DNA of 64,000 bases from an uncultured Crocinitomix sp. (GCA_905478225.1 CAJQHR010000001.1:115024-179023), one strand, 5' to 3'. Numbered from the stretch's first letter, positions 51,977-61,472 are shown. The notes: generated from the letters alone by a model not told the origin. Program-made: numbers and translations.

Positions 51977-53038
51977 TCAGTTTACCACGATTGTGTTTAG
52001 CACAGCGTCAATTTCTCTAATGTACTCGCGCTTTTCAAACTTTGGTCCATAAACATAACCGCAAACTGTCACAATTTCATTTGCTGATTCGTTTAAAATA
52101 GAGTATTGCACGAATGGACCACCACCTCCCACAAATTTATCGCCTTCGTAGATCCAAAGCCCTCTTATTTCCACGGCTTCATTTCCCTTGTAATTAAATA
52201 CGCGGCCTTTTGGATCATAATATTCGGTGTATTCAGTTCCCATATAAGTGCCAGCAACTTCGCCAGGCACGTTGTGTTTTAAAGTTGAGTCTCTATCTTG
52301 CAAGGCGCCTACTACAGTCATTTGATTTGAGTCTGGAGTATACGGTGTTTTCCAAATCATGAATCCTTGTTGAATCCAAAAAGTACCACCGTCTGCTCCG
52401 GTTGATTCAATTCCCATTAAGTTTTTAGAACGATCGCGTTTAACTAAAACAAAATCCTTGTCCTCAAATTTTAATTCTGCTGTTTTTGGAACTGAAATGC
52501 TAATGCCAAATTTGTCTTCTGCTAATTCATTTACACGTTGGTTTGGTGAACTTTTATACATGCTAATAAGTTGATCGAGTTCAAAATTGTTGAACTCATC
52601 TACAATTTCATCCATCCCGTTTTTTGCATAGTCATATAAACGATTCGGATCGGAATCTTTTATAATGATAAAAAGTTGACCTTTTGCATAATAGTTATAC
52701 TCTTTTATTACGGCAGTTTCTGCATAGGTTGAATCAGAATCAACCATAAATTTTAAGATGTTACGATTGAATTGATTCATGTGATTCAATTCCTTCGGAC
52801 GCATTCTATAATAACTAAACATAGTTTCTGGTCGCAAATATACACCAACTGCACGGCGTTCTAAATTTGCCACAACTGCTTCACCTACAAGACCGTCCCA
52901 TAAACCGTCATCCATTAAAATCAGAATCTCGCCATGCTGTCCGTTAGCTTCGGGCAAATACGCGTCCGAATTAGGGTCACTGTCGTCGCAAGAGGTAATA
53001 AATAGAATAGAAATGAATAGGAGGGAAAAGACTTTCAT
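51977..53038 (-). CDS. DUF4837 family lipoprotein
   Basis: 353 residues. The lipoprotein signal ends FITSCDDSD. The body contains LPEANGQHGEILILMDDGLWDG, VGEAVVANLERR, RPKELNHMNQFNRNI and GPFVQYSILNE, the DUF4837 pattern specific to Bacteroidota. Function is unknown; the conserved lipobox places it in the envelope. It lies 21 bp after mltD-like and 16 bp before the next gene in one operon. Confidence 0.85.
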   Translation of the reverse strand: MKVFSLLFISILFITSCDDSDPNSDAYLPEANGQHGEILILMDDGLWDGLVGEAVVANLERRAVGVYLRPETMFSYYRMRPKELNHMNQFNRNILKFMVDSDSTYAETAVIKEYNYYAKGQLFIIIKDSDPNRLYDYAKNGMDEIVDEFNNFELDQLISMYKSSPNQRVNELAEDKFGISISVPKTAELKFEDKDFVLVKRDRSKNLMGIESTGADGGTFWIQQGFMIWKTPYTPDSNQMTVVGALQDRDSTLKHNVPGEVAGTYMGTEYTEYYDPKGRVFNYKGNEAVEIRGLWIYEGDKFVGGGGPFVQYSILNESANEIVTVCGYVYGPKFEKREYIREIDAVLNTIVVN

Positions 53039-53059
53039 AATGCTTAGGTTTTTTGATGC

Positions 53060-54583
53060 CTACAGCTGCTTGATTTTAATTTTGTCTCCAGGTTGCATGC
53101 GTTTCGGATCAATATCCTTATTCAATGATTGAATTGTCGCAAAAGGTATGCCAAATTTTTGGCTCACCGTCCAAAGGCTTTCTCCTGATTTTAACGTGTA
53201 ATATTTATACTTCCCGTCATCATGTGTTTTCGGCGGTGTTTTCGAACTAGAACTGTTTGTTCTACTAGATGATGAAGAGCCAGAAGACGTTGAGGTTGAC
53301 GCGAAATATTTTCTTTCTTTTAATCGAATGGTCAATCGTTGTCCGGGGTAAATTTTATTGGTCTTTAATCCGTTCCAACCCCTAATATCATTCACCGTTA
53401 CATCATACTTTTGCGCAATCTGCGCAATGGTCTCGTTTTCTTTTACAATATGCGTTTTTTTCTTTTCGAGCGCCACAAAACTTTGTCCCGTTTTATCTAA
53501 ATAAGCATCATGCTTATAAAGACTATCCTCAATCACCAAGAACGAATCAATTTTGGCAATCGGTAAAGTAATGCATTGTCGGATATCCGTTTTTGGAATC
53601 ACATCTGTTTTATAAACAGGGTTTAAATATTCAAATTCATCCGCAGTCATGCCTAACATAGAGTCTAAATGAGAAATACGTACACTTGAATTTAAGCAAA
53701 CCGTATCCACTTCATGCAAATAAATTTGGGCCTCTTTTGGTATAATATTATGATCACTGTAATATGTCATCATATACATCATAGCGATAAAGTTTGGCAC
53801 ATACATCTGCGTTTCTTTTGGTAAAAAGGGACGCAATTTCCAGTAATTCATTTGCCCTCCTGATCTTCGAATAGCTTTGTTTACATTTCCTGGGCCGGCA
53901 TTGTAAGCAGCAAGTGCAATGCTCCAGTCACCATAAAGTCCTTGTAAATATTTCAAATAACGACAAGCAGCATCTGTTGCTTTTACCGGATCCATTCGTT
54001 CATCCACATATGAATCGTTATCCAATCCAAACATTCTACCCGTTCGATACATAAATTGCCACAGTCCAGTTGCACCAACACGCGATTTTACTGTAGGGCG
54101 TAATCCACTTTCAATAACGGATAAATACTTAAGCTCTAATGGAATTTCATATTGATCCAGATGCTTCTCATACATTGGGAAAAACAGTTTTGATCGGCCG
54201 ATACAAACCGCAGTAAAGCGTCTTCTATTTTTGGCAAAATACTTCACTGTTTTCAGCAAATCGTCATTGATCTCAATTTCAATTATAGTAGATTCATTGA
54301 GGTGATTTAAGCGGCTTACGTAGATAGAATCACTGAATTGCGGCTTTTCATCCGAATCATATCCAAGAGAATCTATAATTTGATAAGCTTTCTCTTTACC
54401 CCAAGTTTCATTGTAATATTCAAATAGGGAGTTTTCTACAACATCCAAAAAACGCTGGTATGTTAGGGAATCAGGATCAACATCAGCATTTGTAATTACT
54501 GTATCAGTTGCAATAATATTCGTGGTGTCTTGGGCTGAAACAGACCATACAAGGAAAGAAAATATAAATGCAATAAACTTCAT
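53060..54583 (-). CDS. mltD: Membrane-bound lytic murein transglycosylase D-like with two LysM domains
   Basis: 507 residues. Signal peptide ending SAQ, then a transglycosylase domain (about 140-290) with VIESGLRPTVKSRVGATGLWQFM: the catalytic Glu in the ES motif, the GATGLWQFM loop and ALAAYNAGPGNV. LysM 1 (about 395-440; HIVKENETIAQIAQKYDV) and LysM 2 (about 460-505; YYTLKSGESLWTVSQKFGI) are separated by a Ser-rich linker of about 20 residues. It cleaves peptidoglycan glycan strands, forming 1,6-anhydro ends, in the periplasm. Between gatA and DUF4837. Confidence 0.92.
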   Translation of the reverse strand: MKFIAFIFSFLVWSVSAQDTTNIIATDTVITNADVDPDSLTYQRFLDVVENSLFEYYNETWGKEKAYQIIDSLGYDSDEKPQFSDSIYVSRLNHLNESTIIEIEINDDLLKTVKYFAKNRRRFTAVCIGRSKLFFPMYEKHLDQYEIPLELKYLSVIESGLRPTVKSRVGATGLWQFMYRTGRMFGLDNDSYVDERMDPVKATDAACRYLKYLQGLYGDWSIALAAYNAGPGNVNKAIRRSGGQMNYWKLRPFLPKETQMYVPNFIAMMYMMTYYSDHNIIPKEAQIYLHEVDTVCLNSSVRISHLDSMLGMTADEFEYLNPVYKTDVIPKTDIRQCITLPIAKIDSFLVIEDSLYKHDAYLDKTGQSFVALEKKKTHIVKENETIAQIAQKYDVTVNDIRGWNGLKTNKIYPGQRLTIRLKERKYFASTSTSSGSSSSSRTNSSSSKTPPKTHDDGKYKYYTLKSGESLWTVSQKFGIPFATIQSLNKDIDPKRMQPGDKIKIKQL

Positions 54584-54598
54584 AATTTTTTCATGGTT

Positions 54599-56017
54599 CT
54601 ACTTACAGTTGCTCATCATATAATCTGAAAAAGCCAGTAAGTTACCTTCATCAAAATGTTTTGCCATCACCTGAATTCCAAAAGGTAATCCATTGCTATG
54701 CTTACCTAAAGGTAATGATATCGCTGGATTTCCAGATAAATTGGCCTGAACTGTAAAAATATCTTGCAGATACATGGTAATTGGGTCGTCAATATTTTTC
54801 CCGATTTGAAAAGCCGTGCAGGGCGTTGTTGGCATTAACACAAAGTCGTGTTCGGCAAAAATTTCATTCGTTTTATTCTGAATGACGCGTCTCACTCTTT
54901 GTCCTTTGGTATAATAGGCATCATAATAACCATGCGAAAGCACAAAAGTACCCAACATAATTCTTCGTTTCACCTCTTCACCAAATCCTTCCGAGCGTGA
55001 TTTTTTATAGGTGTTTTCAACGCCCTCTGCTACTTTCGATTGATGTCCAAAGTGAACGCCGTCGTAACGCGAAAAGTTTGAAGAAGCCTCTGCCGTTGTC
55101 AATACATAATAGGTGGGAACCATCTGATCCAAATATGGAAAAGATACGGGCCTCACCGCATGGCCAAGTGCTTTTAACTGTTCGATTGTTGCAATCGTTT
55201 TTGCCTTTATTTCAGGATCAATCCCTTCACGTTCTATGCAATCGACTATGTAGGCAATATTTAATTTTTTATCAGTTGGAAAATTGATGTCATAACTTTC
55301 AGCATTTGATTGATCCAAGGTGCTATCATAATCATCTTTTCCGCTTATGACCTCAGTAACAAGCGCTGCATCTTCAATTGTAGTTGAAAATGTGCCAATT
55401 TGATCGAAAGATGAAGCGTAGGCTAAAAGACCATATCGCGATACTCTTCCGTAAGTTGGTTTAAATCCAATGGTGCCTGTAAATGAAGCAGGCTGTCTAA
55501 TCGATCCGCCTGTATCACTCCCAAGAGATACGGTACATAAATTTGCAGCTATTGCGGCTGATGATCCTCCTGAAGATCCTCCAGGAACCATTTTTTCGTT
55601 AATTGGATTGAGAACTGGACCAAAAGCCGAATTCTCATTTGAACTCCCCATTGCAAATTCATCACAATTTAAACGTCCAATAATTACGGCGTGCTCATCT
55701 AATAATCGTTGCACGGCGGTGCCGCTGTAAAGTGATTCAAATCCTTCTAAAATCTTGGATGAAGCTGAAACCTTGTACCCTTTATAGGACATATTGTCTT
55801 TTAAGCCAATCACCATTCCAGCTAATTTGCCAGCGGTTCCTGCTTTAATTTTTTCATCAACAATTTTTGCCTGTGACAAAACATCATCTTTAAAAACTTC
55901 TAAGAAAACATTAAGGTGTTTTTTCACCTCAATTTGGTCAAGATAATAATGGGTAATATCCTCCACGGTAGTTCCACTAGTCAAAGCAGACTTGATTTCC
56001 GCAAATGAATTATACAT
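54599..56017 (-). CDS. gatA: Glutamyl-tRNA(Gln) amidotransferase subunit A
   Basis: 472 residues, amidase-signature fold. VIGLKDNMSYKGYKVSASSKIL contains the catalytic Lys, VPGGSSGGSSAAIAANL and SLGSDTGGSIRQPASFTG hold the cis-Ser and nucleophile Ser of the Ser-cisSer-Lys triad, and GFKPTYGRVSRYGLLAYASSFDQIG is typical of GatA. With GatB and GatC (not here) it converts Glu-tRNA-Gln to Gln-tRNA-Gln, or the Asp/Asn equivalent. It lies 14 bp after tatA. Confidence 0.95.
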   Translation of the reverse strand: MYNSFAEIKSALTSGTTVEDITHYYLDQIEVKKHLNVFLEVFKDDVLSQAKIVDEKIKAGTAGKLAGMVIGLKDNMSYKGYKVSASSKILEGFESLYSGTAVQRLLDEHAVIIGRLNCDEFAMGSSNENSAFGPVLNPINEKMVPGGSSGGSSAAIAANLCTVSLGSDTGGSIRQPASFTGTIGFKPTYGRVSRYGLLAYASSFDQIGTFSTTIEDAALVTEVISGKDDYDSTLDQSNAESYDINFPTDKKLNIAYIVDCIEREGIDPEIKAKTIATIEQLKALGHAVRPVSFPYLDQMVPTYYVLTTAEASSNFSRYDGVHFGHQSKVAEGVENTYKKSRSEGFGEEVKRRIMLGTFVLSHGYYDAYYTKGQRVRRVIQNKTNEIFAEHDFVLMPTTPCTAFQIGKNIDDPITMYLQDIFTVQANLSGNPAISLPLGKHSNGLPFGIQVMAKHFDEGNLLAFSDYMMSNCK

Positions 56018-56031
56018 AATAGTCGGGAAGC

Positions 56032-56220
56032 TTATTTTTTAGTTTTTTCTTGAGATTCTTCTCCTTCACCTTTCATCTCATCCTTGAATCCCTTGATGCC
56101 TTTTCCCATCCCTTTCATCAATTCAGGAATTTTTTTTCCTCCGAATAATAAAAGAATGGCAATCACAATTATAGTGATTTGTCCTGCTGACATCATTCCT
56201 GCGTAAAGTACATTTTCCAT
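56032..56220 (-). CDS. tatA: Sec-independent protein translocase subunit TatA/E
   Basis: 62 residues. One N-terminal membrane helix (ITIIVIAILLLF), the hinge FGGKKIPELMKGMGKGIKGFKDEM forming the amphipathic helix, and an acidic/basic tail. This is the TatA/B layout with the conserved FG..K.PEL motif; short length favours TatA/E. It forms the pore for folded proteins. First gene of the tatA-gatA-mltD-DUF4837 unit; a -7 element lies 23 bp upstream. Confidence 0.93.
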   Translation of the reverse strand: MENVLYAGMMSAGQITIIVIAILLLFGGKKIPELMKGMGKGIKGFKDEMKGEGEESQEKTKK

Positions 56221-56243
56221 TTTTTCTTATTTAAGAACAAGGA

Positions 56244-56251
56244 CAAAGGTA
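56244..56251 (-). promoter_or_regulatory. Promoter -7 element for the tatA operon
   Basis: Minus strand TACCTTTG, exact TAnnTTTG match, about 24 bp before the tatA ATG. Confidence 0.5.
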
Positions 56252-56423
56252 TGAAATTCTAAGAAATATGACCTTTTATTGGTTGAATAATTAGTGGTGT
56301 TGGTTGAGAGTTGTGTTCAATATGATTGAATCAAAAAGAAGTGACTATGTCGAAGCACTTAAAATTCATCAATTATATCGGAGTTCTCGTCTGCACTTTA
56401 ACGCGTTTAGAACCCCCACCGCC

Positions 56424-56615
56424 TTAATATACAATCATACCAAGTCCACCCAATAAGATCACAATCAACAACCAGGTTGATTTGCTATCATCAATGAATT
56501 TTGAGGTGGCTATTTCAACAATTGTTTTAATCCATAAAGCAAAAAATGCAATAACTATTATGTAGACTAATGCTTGAGCTGAACCCGAAATTCCAGCGTG
56601 GAGTGTGTATTCCAT
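56424..56615 (-). CDS. Small membrane protein with a PLDc_N-like two-helix domain
   Basis: 63 residues. Two hydrophobic segments: ALVYIIVIAFFALWIKTIVEI and STWLLIVILLGGLGMIVY. The LW....I.E...S.F.D.SK..WLL.VLLGGLG...Y arrangement matches the PLDc_N membrane domain, which occurs alone in many small proteins. Its N-terminus (MEYTLHAGISGSAQ) resembles that of the neighbouring TatA (MENVLYAGMMSAGQ). It ends directly after the second segment, earlier than the usual I-G-R tail. Function unknown. Confidence 0.7.
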   Translation of the reverse strand: MEYTLHAGISGSAQALVYIIVIAFFALWIKTIVEIATSKFIDDSKSTWLLIVILLGGLGMIVY

Positions 56616-56709
56616 TAACTTTTTTTTGGATTGAATAGCCGAAAATAGTCATCCTCTTTGAATAAAAAAAATAGTCTTGGTGATTTAATTAATAACGCCA
56701 TTTTATCCC

Positions 56710-56717
56710 TATTTTTA
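56710..56717 (+). promoter_or_regulatory. Possible promoter of the aldehyde dehydrogenase gene
   Basis: TATTTTTA, 7 of 8 to TAnnTTTG, 20 bp before the ATG at 56737. Confidence 0.35.
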
Positions 56718-56736
56718 CACTCTAGATTTCTAATAA

Positions 56737-58188
56737 ATGAAGCACATTCAAAATTATATAGGAGGCGAATTAATGGCTCCAAAATCCGGTGAATATTTAG
56801 ATAATATTGATCCATCAAGAGGAGTTATTTATTGCTTAATTCCTGATTCAACCAAAGAAGATGTGGATTTAGCGGTTACCGCCGCTGAAAAGGCATTTCC
56901 TATTTGGTCCACAACTCCAAAAGACGAACGGTCTGCAATCATTATTAAGATTGCGAATATGATCCAGGATCGTATGGATGAATTTGTTGCGGCAGAATCA
57001 TTGGACAACGGAAAACCTGAATCATTAGCGAGTCACGTCGATATTCCAAGAGCGGTGAGCAATTTAAAGTTTTTTGCAACAGCTATTTTGCATTTTGCAT
57101 CTGAGTCGCATTATATGGAAAATGGTTCAAGCCCAGGAATAAATTATACGACCAGAAAACCAATTGGAGTAGTTGGCTGTATCTCACCTTGGAATTTGCC
57201 CTTGTATTTATTTACTTGGAAGATAGCGCCAGCTTTGGCTTCAGGAAATTGTGTAATAGCGAAACCCTCAGAGGTTACACCAATGACGGCTTATTTACTA
57301 TCAGAAGTTTGCGTTGCGGCAGGATTACCCGCTGGCGTTTTAAATATTGTACACGGTTTAGGTCAAAAAGTGGGTGATGCTATGACGCGTGATGAAAAGG
57401 TCAAGGCCATTTCATTTACAGGAGGAACGCAAACAGGGGCAACAATTGCTAAAATTGCTGCGCCAATGTTTAAGAAATTATCATTAGAATTGGGTGGTAA
57501 AAACCCGAATATCATTTTTGCAGATTGTGATTTCAAAAAAATGCTTTCAACAACCTTGAGGTCTTCTTTTGCGAATCAAGGTCAAATTTGTTTGTGCGGA
57601 TCACGCATTTTTGTGGAGCGCCCTATTTATGAGAAATTCCGTGATGATTTTGTAGATCGAGTAAGCAAAACTAAAGTTTCGTATCCCACCGATCCTGAAG
57701 CGAAATTAGGCGCCCTAGTTTCTAAACCGCATATGGAAAAAGTATTGTCTTATGTGGCGCTTGCCAAGGAAGAAGGTGGCACTGTTTTAACGGGTGGAAC
57801 TCAAGTACATTTAGAAGGAGAATATAGCGAAGGTTATTATATGCGCCCGACAGTTATAGAAGGCTTGGCCTATGATTGCAGAACGAATCAGGAGGAAATT
57901 TTTGGACCAGTTGTGACCATTACACCATTCGATACGGAAGAAGAGGCGTTGATGATGGCGAATTCAACAGAATACGGCCTAGCAGCTACAGTTTGGACGG
58001 AGAATTTAACGTTGGCTCACCGCTTTGCTGATCAATTGCATAGCGGAATTGTTTGGGTGAATTCTTGGTTAGTACGCGATTTAAGAACACCATTTGGAGG
58101 TGTTAAAAATTCGGGTGTTGGTCGTGAAGGAGGTTTTGAAGCATTACGTTTTTTTACCGAACCTAAGAATGTTTACATTCAACTTTAA
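56737..58188 (+). CDS. NAD(P)+-dependent aldehyde dehydrogenase (muconate-semialdehyde-dehydrogenase-like)
   Basis: 483 residues. Catalytic Cys in NQGQICLCGSRIF, general-base Glu in SLELGGKNPNIIF, cofactor loops SPWNLPLYLFTWKIAPALASGN and SFTGGTQTGATIAK, and the C-terminal PFGGVKNSGVGREGG. It oxidises an aldehyde to an acid in the cytosol. The opening HIQNYIGGELMAPKSGEYLDNIDPS resembles 2-aminomuconate or 2-hydroxymuconate semialdehyde dehydrogenases, so a role in tryptophan or aromatic breakdown is plausible; no such pathway genes are adjacent. The next gene starts 12 bp later. Confidence 0.92.
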   Translation: MKHIQNYIGGELMAPKSGEYLDNIDPSRGVIYCLIPDSTKEDVDLAVTAAEKAFPIWSTTPKDERSAIIIKIANMIQDRMDEFVAAESLDNGKPESLASHVDIPRAVSNLKFFATAILHFASESHYMENGSSPGINYTTRKPIGVVGCISPWNLPLYLFTWKIAPALASGNCVIAKPSEVTPMTAYLLSEVCVAAGLPAGVLNIVHGLGQKVGDAMTRDEKVKAISFTGGTQTGATIAKIAAPMFKKLSLELGGKNPNIIFADCDFKKMLSTTLRSSFANQGQICLCGSRIFVERPIYEKFRDDFVDRVSKTKVSYPTDPEAKLGALVSKPHMEKVLSYVALAKEEGGTVLTGGTQVHLEGEYSEGYYMRPTVIEGLAYDCRTNQEEIFGPVVTITPFDTEEEALMMANSTEYGLAATVWTENLTLAHRFADQLHSGIVWVNSWLVRDLRTPFGGVKNSGVGREGGFEALRFFTEPKNVYIQL

Positions 58189-58200
58189 GTTCCACTTTTC

Positions 58201-59055
58201 ATGCGATTTATAAACCCAAAACTTTGGCTATTCGGCCTGTCTTTTATCTTGCTGATGCCAGCTGTATTTGCACAGCCAACAACCAGTATTGGGCGACAAT
58301 CGAATTATATCAAAAAAATAATTGAGAAGTTTCATTACAACAAAATTGACTTTGATGATCAGTTTTCGGAACAGGTATTTGATGGGTTTATTGGTGAAAT
58401 AGACGCCTTGGGTATGTTCTTTTTTCAAACTGACATTGACAGTCTCAAAGAAAAATATTACCATTCAATCGATCAAGAAATAAAACAGAGTACGGCAGCA
58501 TTTTTTGCAGCTGCGGCGGGCATCTATTATAATAGCCTTCTAAAAACCAAAGAACGTGTTGAACGTTTGTTGGCAGCCGATATTGATTGGGCTACTTCGG
58601 AAATTTCATCCTATGATGAAGCCACTTATAAACTTTTTCCAGCAAATGAGACTGAAATGGATGAGCATTGGAGGTTGTGGTTAAAATCTGAGGTGTTAGA
58701 TGGGCTTTTTTCGGGAGAGTTTCACCCCAATCCATTTGAAACTAGCATTGATTCGGTTTTGCAGTTCGAGGCGGAAGCTAAGGAAACTGTTTTGAAAAAA
58801 GAATTGTATCAAATTAAATCATTCACGGAACACCCAGCCGGTTACAATACTTATTTATCCTCTTATTATTTGGGCGCGATTGCGCAAGTTGTGGATAAGT
58901 ACAACAGTGCGGTGAACGAAATGAATGAATCTGTTGAGGCTTATAATAAGAACAATGACCGTATGAATAATAATCGTGGCGAATATTTAGATGCCTGGAA
59001 TAAATCAGCAGCTAAATTTACTGATAAGCACGCTCCTTCTGGTAAGGCGAAGTAG
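58201..59055 (+). CDS. Orphan N-terminal domain of tail-specific protease (Prc-like), no protease domain
   Basis: 284 residues. Signal peptide ending VFAQ. The segment SNYIKKIIEKFHYNKIDFDDQFSEQVFDGFIGEIDALGMFFFQTDID closely follows the pattern of the N-terminal domain of S41 tail-specific proteases (Prc), where it reads like NYHY.P...DD..S..VFD.Y...LDP...FF...DI. In full enzymes a PDZ and a catalytic S41 domain follow; here neither is present and the chain ends with a helical region (NSAVNEMNESVEAYNKNNDRM). So it is either a regulator or an old fragment. It lies 12 bp after the aldehyde dehydrogenase gene. Confidence 0.7.
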   Translation: MRFINPKLWLFGLSFILLMPAVFAQPTTSIGRQSNYIKKIIEKFHYNKIDFDDQFSEQVFDGFIGEIDALGMFFFQTDIDSLKEKYYHSIDQEIKQSTAAFFAAAAGIYYNSLLKTKERVERLLAADIDWATSEISSYDEATYKLFPANETEMDEHWRLWLKSEVLDGLFSGEFHPNPFETSIDSVLQFEAEAKETVLKKELYQIKSFTEHPAGYNTYLSSYYLGAIAQVVDKYNSAVNEMNESVEAYNKNNDRMNNNRGEYLDAWNKSAAKFTDKHAPSGKAK

Positions 59056-59061
59056 GAGTTG

Positions 59062-60195
59062 TTAAATTCCTATTATCCCCAATATCTTTCGCGCATTATT
59101 TTCGTTGCCATAATTCTTTGCAAAGTCAATATCACGTTGTGTTTTATCAGCTTGTGTAAATGGCGTTAACATTAATTCATCAATCTTCGCTGCAATCAAT
59201 TTAGGTTCATTTTCTACATGACATAATGCTGCGAAAATGCCTGAATCATCCATTTTATCATTCATGATAATATGCTGGCCAGATTCTAAAGCATGTAACA
59301 GTTTTAGCTTAATTCCAGTTTGCTGAAACGTCATTAAAAGATTCACTTTCGAATTTCGAATTAAGGCATCCATCACTTCGATTGAAGGGGTGGGAATCAA
59401 TTCTACATTTGATACCGTTGCTGCCATTGCAATAAGCTGTTCAGAAGGATCTTTCCCTGCAATTACAATTTTATTTTGTGTATGTTGCGCAATGTTTTCG
59501 AGAATGAATTTAGCAGCATGTTCATTTTCCTTTACCGCCAAGTTTCCTTGAAAAAGCACTTGTTTTACAGTGCTTGACTCGTCAATTTCTGCTCGGTTTT
59601 CGCTATTGAAAAATGGGGGGATGTGATGCGTAGTGGCGTATTGCGAAAAGTGGGGGATATCCATTTTTGCAACGGATAAAATTGCATCCACACCTTTCAA
59701 CTGCTTTTCAAATTTTGCTAATCGTTTTGCTTCAATAAGCAAATACTGTTTCTTCAACCATGATGCCTCCCAAAGTGCTAAGCCTTCATAATATTTATGC
59801 TCAATGTTATTCGCTCTGAAAACCCGCTTGCGTTTTACAATTTCCGGATGGTTCATGAAATAACAGGTTTGAATGCCATCAAATAGAATTGGATAATCGT
59901 CTTTTAACAAGCGGTTCAAAAGAGCTTTATTGTCTCTACTAGAAACAATATAAGGCAAACGTGATGTCACCAATTTCCACGTCTTTTTTTTGCGTGGATA
60001 GTAGTATATTTCATCACAATACTGTTCTAATAGTTCGGTTGGCGGATTGTGTCCTGCGTAATAAAAGCAGTGGTATATAATTTTTCCTCCTGAACCATGC
60101 AAATTCTTGAGTTTATAATAAACATCAACAATTCCACCATAATTTGGCGGGTAGGGCACATCAAAAGCTATGATATGAAATGGTTCTGTGGTCAA
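59062..60195 (-). CDS. Glycosyltransferase, GT4-like
   Basis: 377 residues. FHIIAFDVPYPPNYGGIVDVYYKL at the start and a C-terminal Rossmann domain with VLFQGNLAVKENEHAAKFIL, KIVIAGKDPSE, and LLMTFQQTGIKLKLLHALESGQHI (the E..G.P-type donor site) fit a GT-B retaining glycosyltransferase of the GT1/GT4 group. The start overlaps the stop of the upstream glycosyltransferase by 4 bp. Cytosolic, membrane-associated; the sugar and acceptor are unknown, probably surface polysaccharide. Confidence 0.82.
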   Translation of the reverse strand: MTTEPFHIIAFDVPYPPNYGGIVDVYYKLKNLHGSGGKIIYHCFYYAGHNPPTELLEQYCDEIYYYPRKKKTWKLVTSRLPYIVSSRDNKALLNRLLKDDYPILFDGIQTCYFMNHPEIVKRKRVFRANNIEHKYYEGLALWEASWLKKQYLLIEAKRLAKFEKQLKGVDAILSVAKMDIPHFSQYATTHHIPPFFNSENRAEIDESSTVKQVLFQGNLAVKENEHAAKFILENIAQHTQNKIVIAGKDPSEQLIAMAATVSNVELIPTPSIEVMDALIRNSKVNLLMTFQQTGIKLKLLHALESGQHIIMNDKMDDSGIFAALCHVENEPKLIAAKIDELMLTPFTQADKTQRDIDFAKNYGNENNARKILGIIGI

Positions 60196-61307
60196 AAGAT
60201 GGTTTTTAGTACTTCACATTCCTTGGCCCAAGTCAATTCTTGTGAAGCTTTTTTAGTATTTGATCTAAAAGTAGCATTTAGGGCTTTATCCGTCAATATT
60301 TTGGTCAAATATTCTGCAATTTCTTTCGGATCATGTGAGGGACAAACAAGGCCCACATTATAGGTTTCAACAATGTATTTTATTTCTTTTAAATCTGAAA
60401 CCAAAACCGGAATGCCAACATGGATGTAATCAAATATTTTATTCGGTAGTGAAAAACGATAGTTGACATTCGTGTCTTTGTCCATTGAGATGCCAACATC
60501 AGAAACTTGTGTATAATTCATCAAATTATCATAGGGTTGTTTCCCAAAAAACAGGATTTTTTCTCCTAAATTTTCATTGAGCACTTTTTCTTTTAAAAGC
60601 GGAACAACGTCTCCGTCTCCTACAAATATTAGAATGGTGTCGTCCATGCGTTCCACGGCTGCCATCACCTCTTCTGCGCCTCGGTCGATATTTATACCGG
60701 CACCTTGAATGATTACAATGTGTTTATTGGTGGGTAAATTTAATTCCTCGCGTGATTTCTGGTCATTGATTCCCTTAAAATCAGAGATGTTTCTGACCAC
60801 TTTTACTTCGCGGTTATATTCTTGTCGATAGATGTCTGCAATGGATTCATTCACGGTATACATGACATCTGCTTTGGGCAAAGTACGGCGTTCAAGTGAC
60901 CGCCAAAATTTCTGAACTTTTGGTCTGCTCACCAGTTCTGGAACGCCTATATAGTATTCATGTGAATCATAAATCAAGCGGCAATTCTTTTTGAATTTTC
61001 GCGCCCAGTGATTTGCATAAAGCGTGTCTAAATCATTAGAAAGTAAAACATCTGCTTTGTGAAATAAAAGGAAAAAAAAGAGTCTGAGATTATAATTGGC
61101 ATAAAAAAGAGCCCCTTTTGTAAACCAGAGTGGAAAGCGCTTAGTGCGATAAGCAGTTTGGGGTAAATCCTTGCTGTTTTTCAGTTTGCGACCAACCAGT
61201 GTGACGTCATAATTTTGCTCAACCAAAAACTCGCATACCTTCCGCACACGTTGATCGGTGTAGATATCATTTGTAACTGAAACTATGACGCGTTTCTGAA
61301 TCCCCAT
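60192..61307 (-). CDS. Glycosyltransferase, GT4-like
   Basis: 371 residues, GT-B fold. N-terminal IVSVTNDIYTDQRVRKVCEFLVEQNYDVTLVGR and the middle DVLLSNDLDTLYANHWA, LIYDSHEYYIGVPEL are typical of Bacteroidota exopolysaccharide-type glycosyltransferases; the donor site is IVIIQGAGINIDRGAEEVMAAV, FFGKQPYDNLMNY and FSLPNKIFDYIHVGIPVLVSDL. Overlaps the downstream transferase gene by 4 bp, so the two are co-translated and probably act on the same glycan. Confidence 0.85.
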   Translation of the reverse strand: MGIQKRVIVSVTNDIYTDQRVRKVCEFLVEQNYDVTLVGRKLKNSKDLPQTAYRTKRFPLWFTKGALFYANYNLRLFFFLLFHKADVLLSNDLDTLYANHWARKFKKNCRLIYDSHEYYIGVPELVSRPKVQKFWRSLERRTLPKADVMYTVNESIADIYRQEYNREVKVVRNISDFKGINDQKSREELNLPTNKHIVIIQGAGINIDRGAEEVMAAVERMDDTILIFVGDGDVVPLLKEKVLNENLGEKILFFGKQPYDNLMNYTQVSDVGISMDKDTNVNYRFSLPNKIFDYIHVGIPVLVSDLKEIKYIVETYNVGLVCPSHDPKEIAEYLTKILTDKALNATFRSNTKKASQELTWAKECEVLKTIF

Positions 61308-61441
61308 TTTGCAAAATTAACAAAACGAATCGATTGGTTAATTGTTGTATACAAAATGAGTGACAAACGCAATTTTTTTCCAAAAACACCTGATTATTTG
61401 CCGTTAACATACTTTTTAGTCGAAATCTCCTGTTTCTTCGC

Positions 61442-61449
61442 TATTTTTG
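61442..61449 (+). promoter_or_regulatory. Promoter -7 element for sppA
   Basis: TATTTTTG, exact TAnnTTTG match, 24 bp before the ATG at 61473. It lies inside the longer in-frame ORF from 61356 and so rules out that start. Confidence 0.5.
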
Positions 61450-61472
61450 GGCAACTCATTAAATCAGCAATT

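Noticed and set aside
61356..61472. N-terminal extension of SppA from ATG 61356
   Set aside because: A perfect -7 element lies inside it and the extension places a second, unneeded hydrophobic stretch before the usual membrane anchor.
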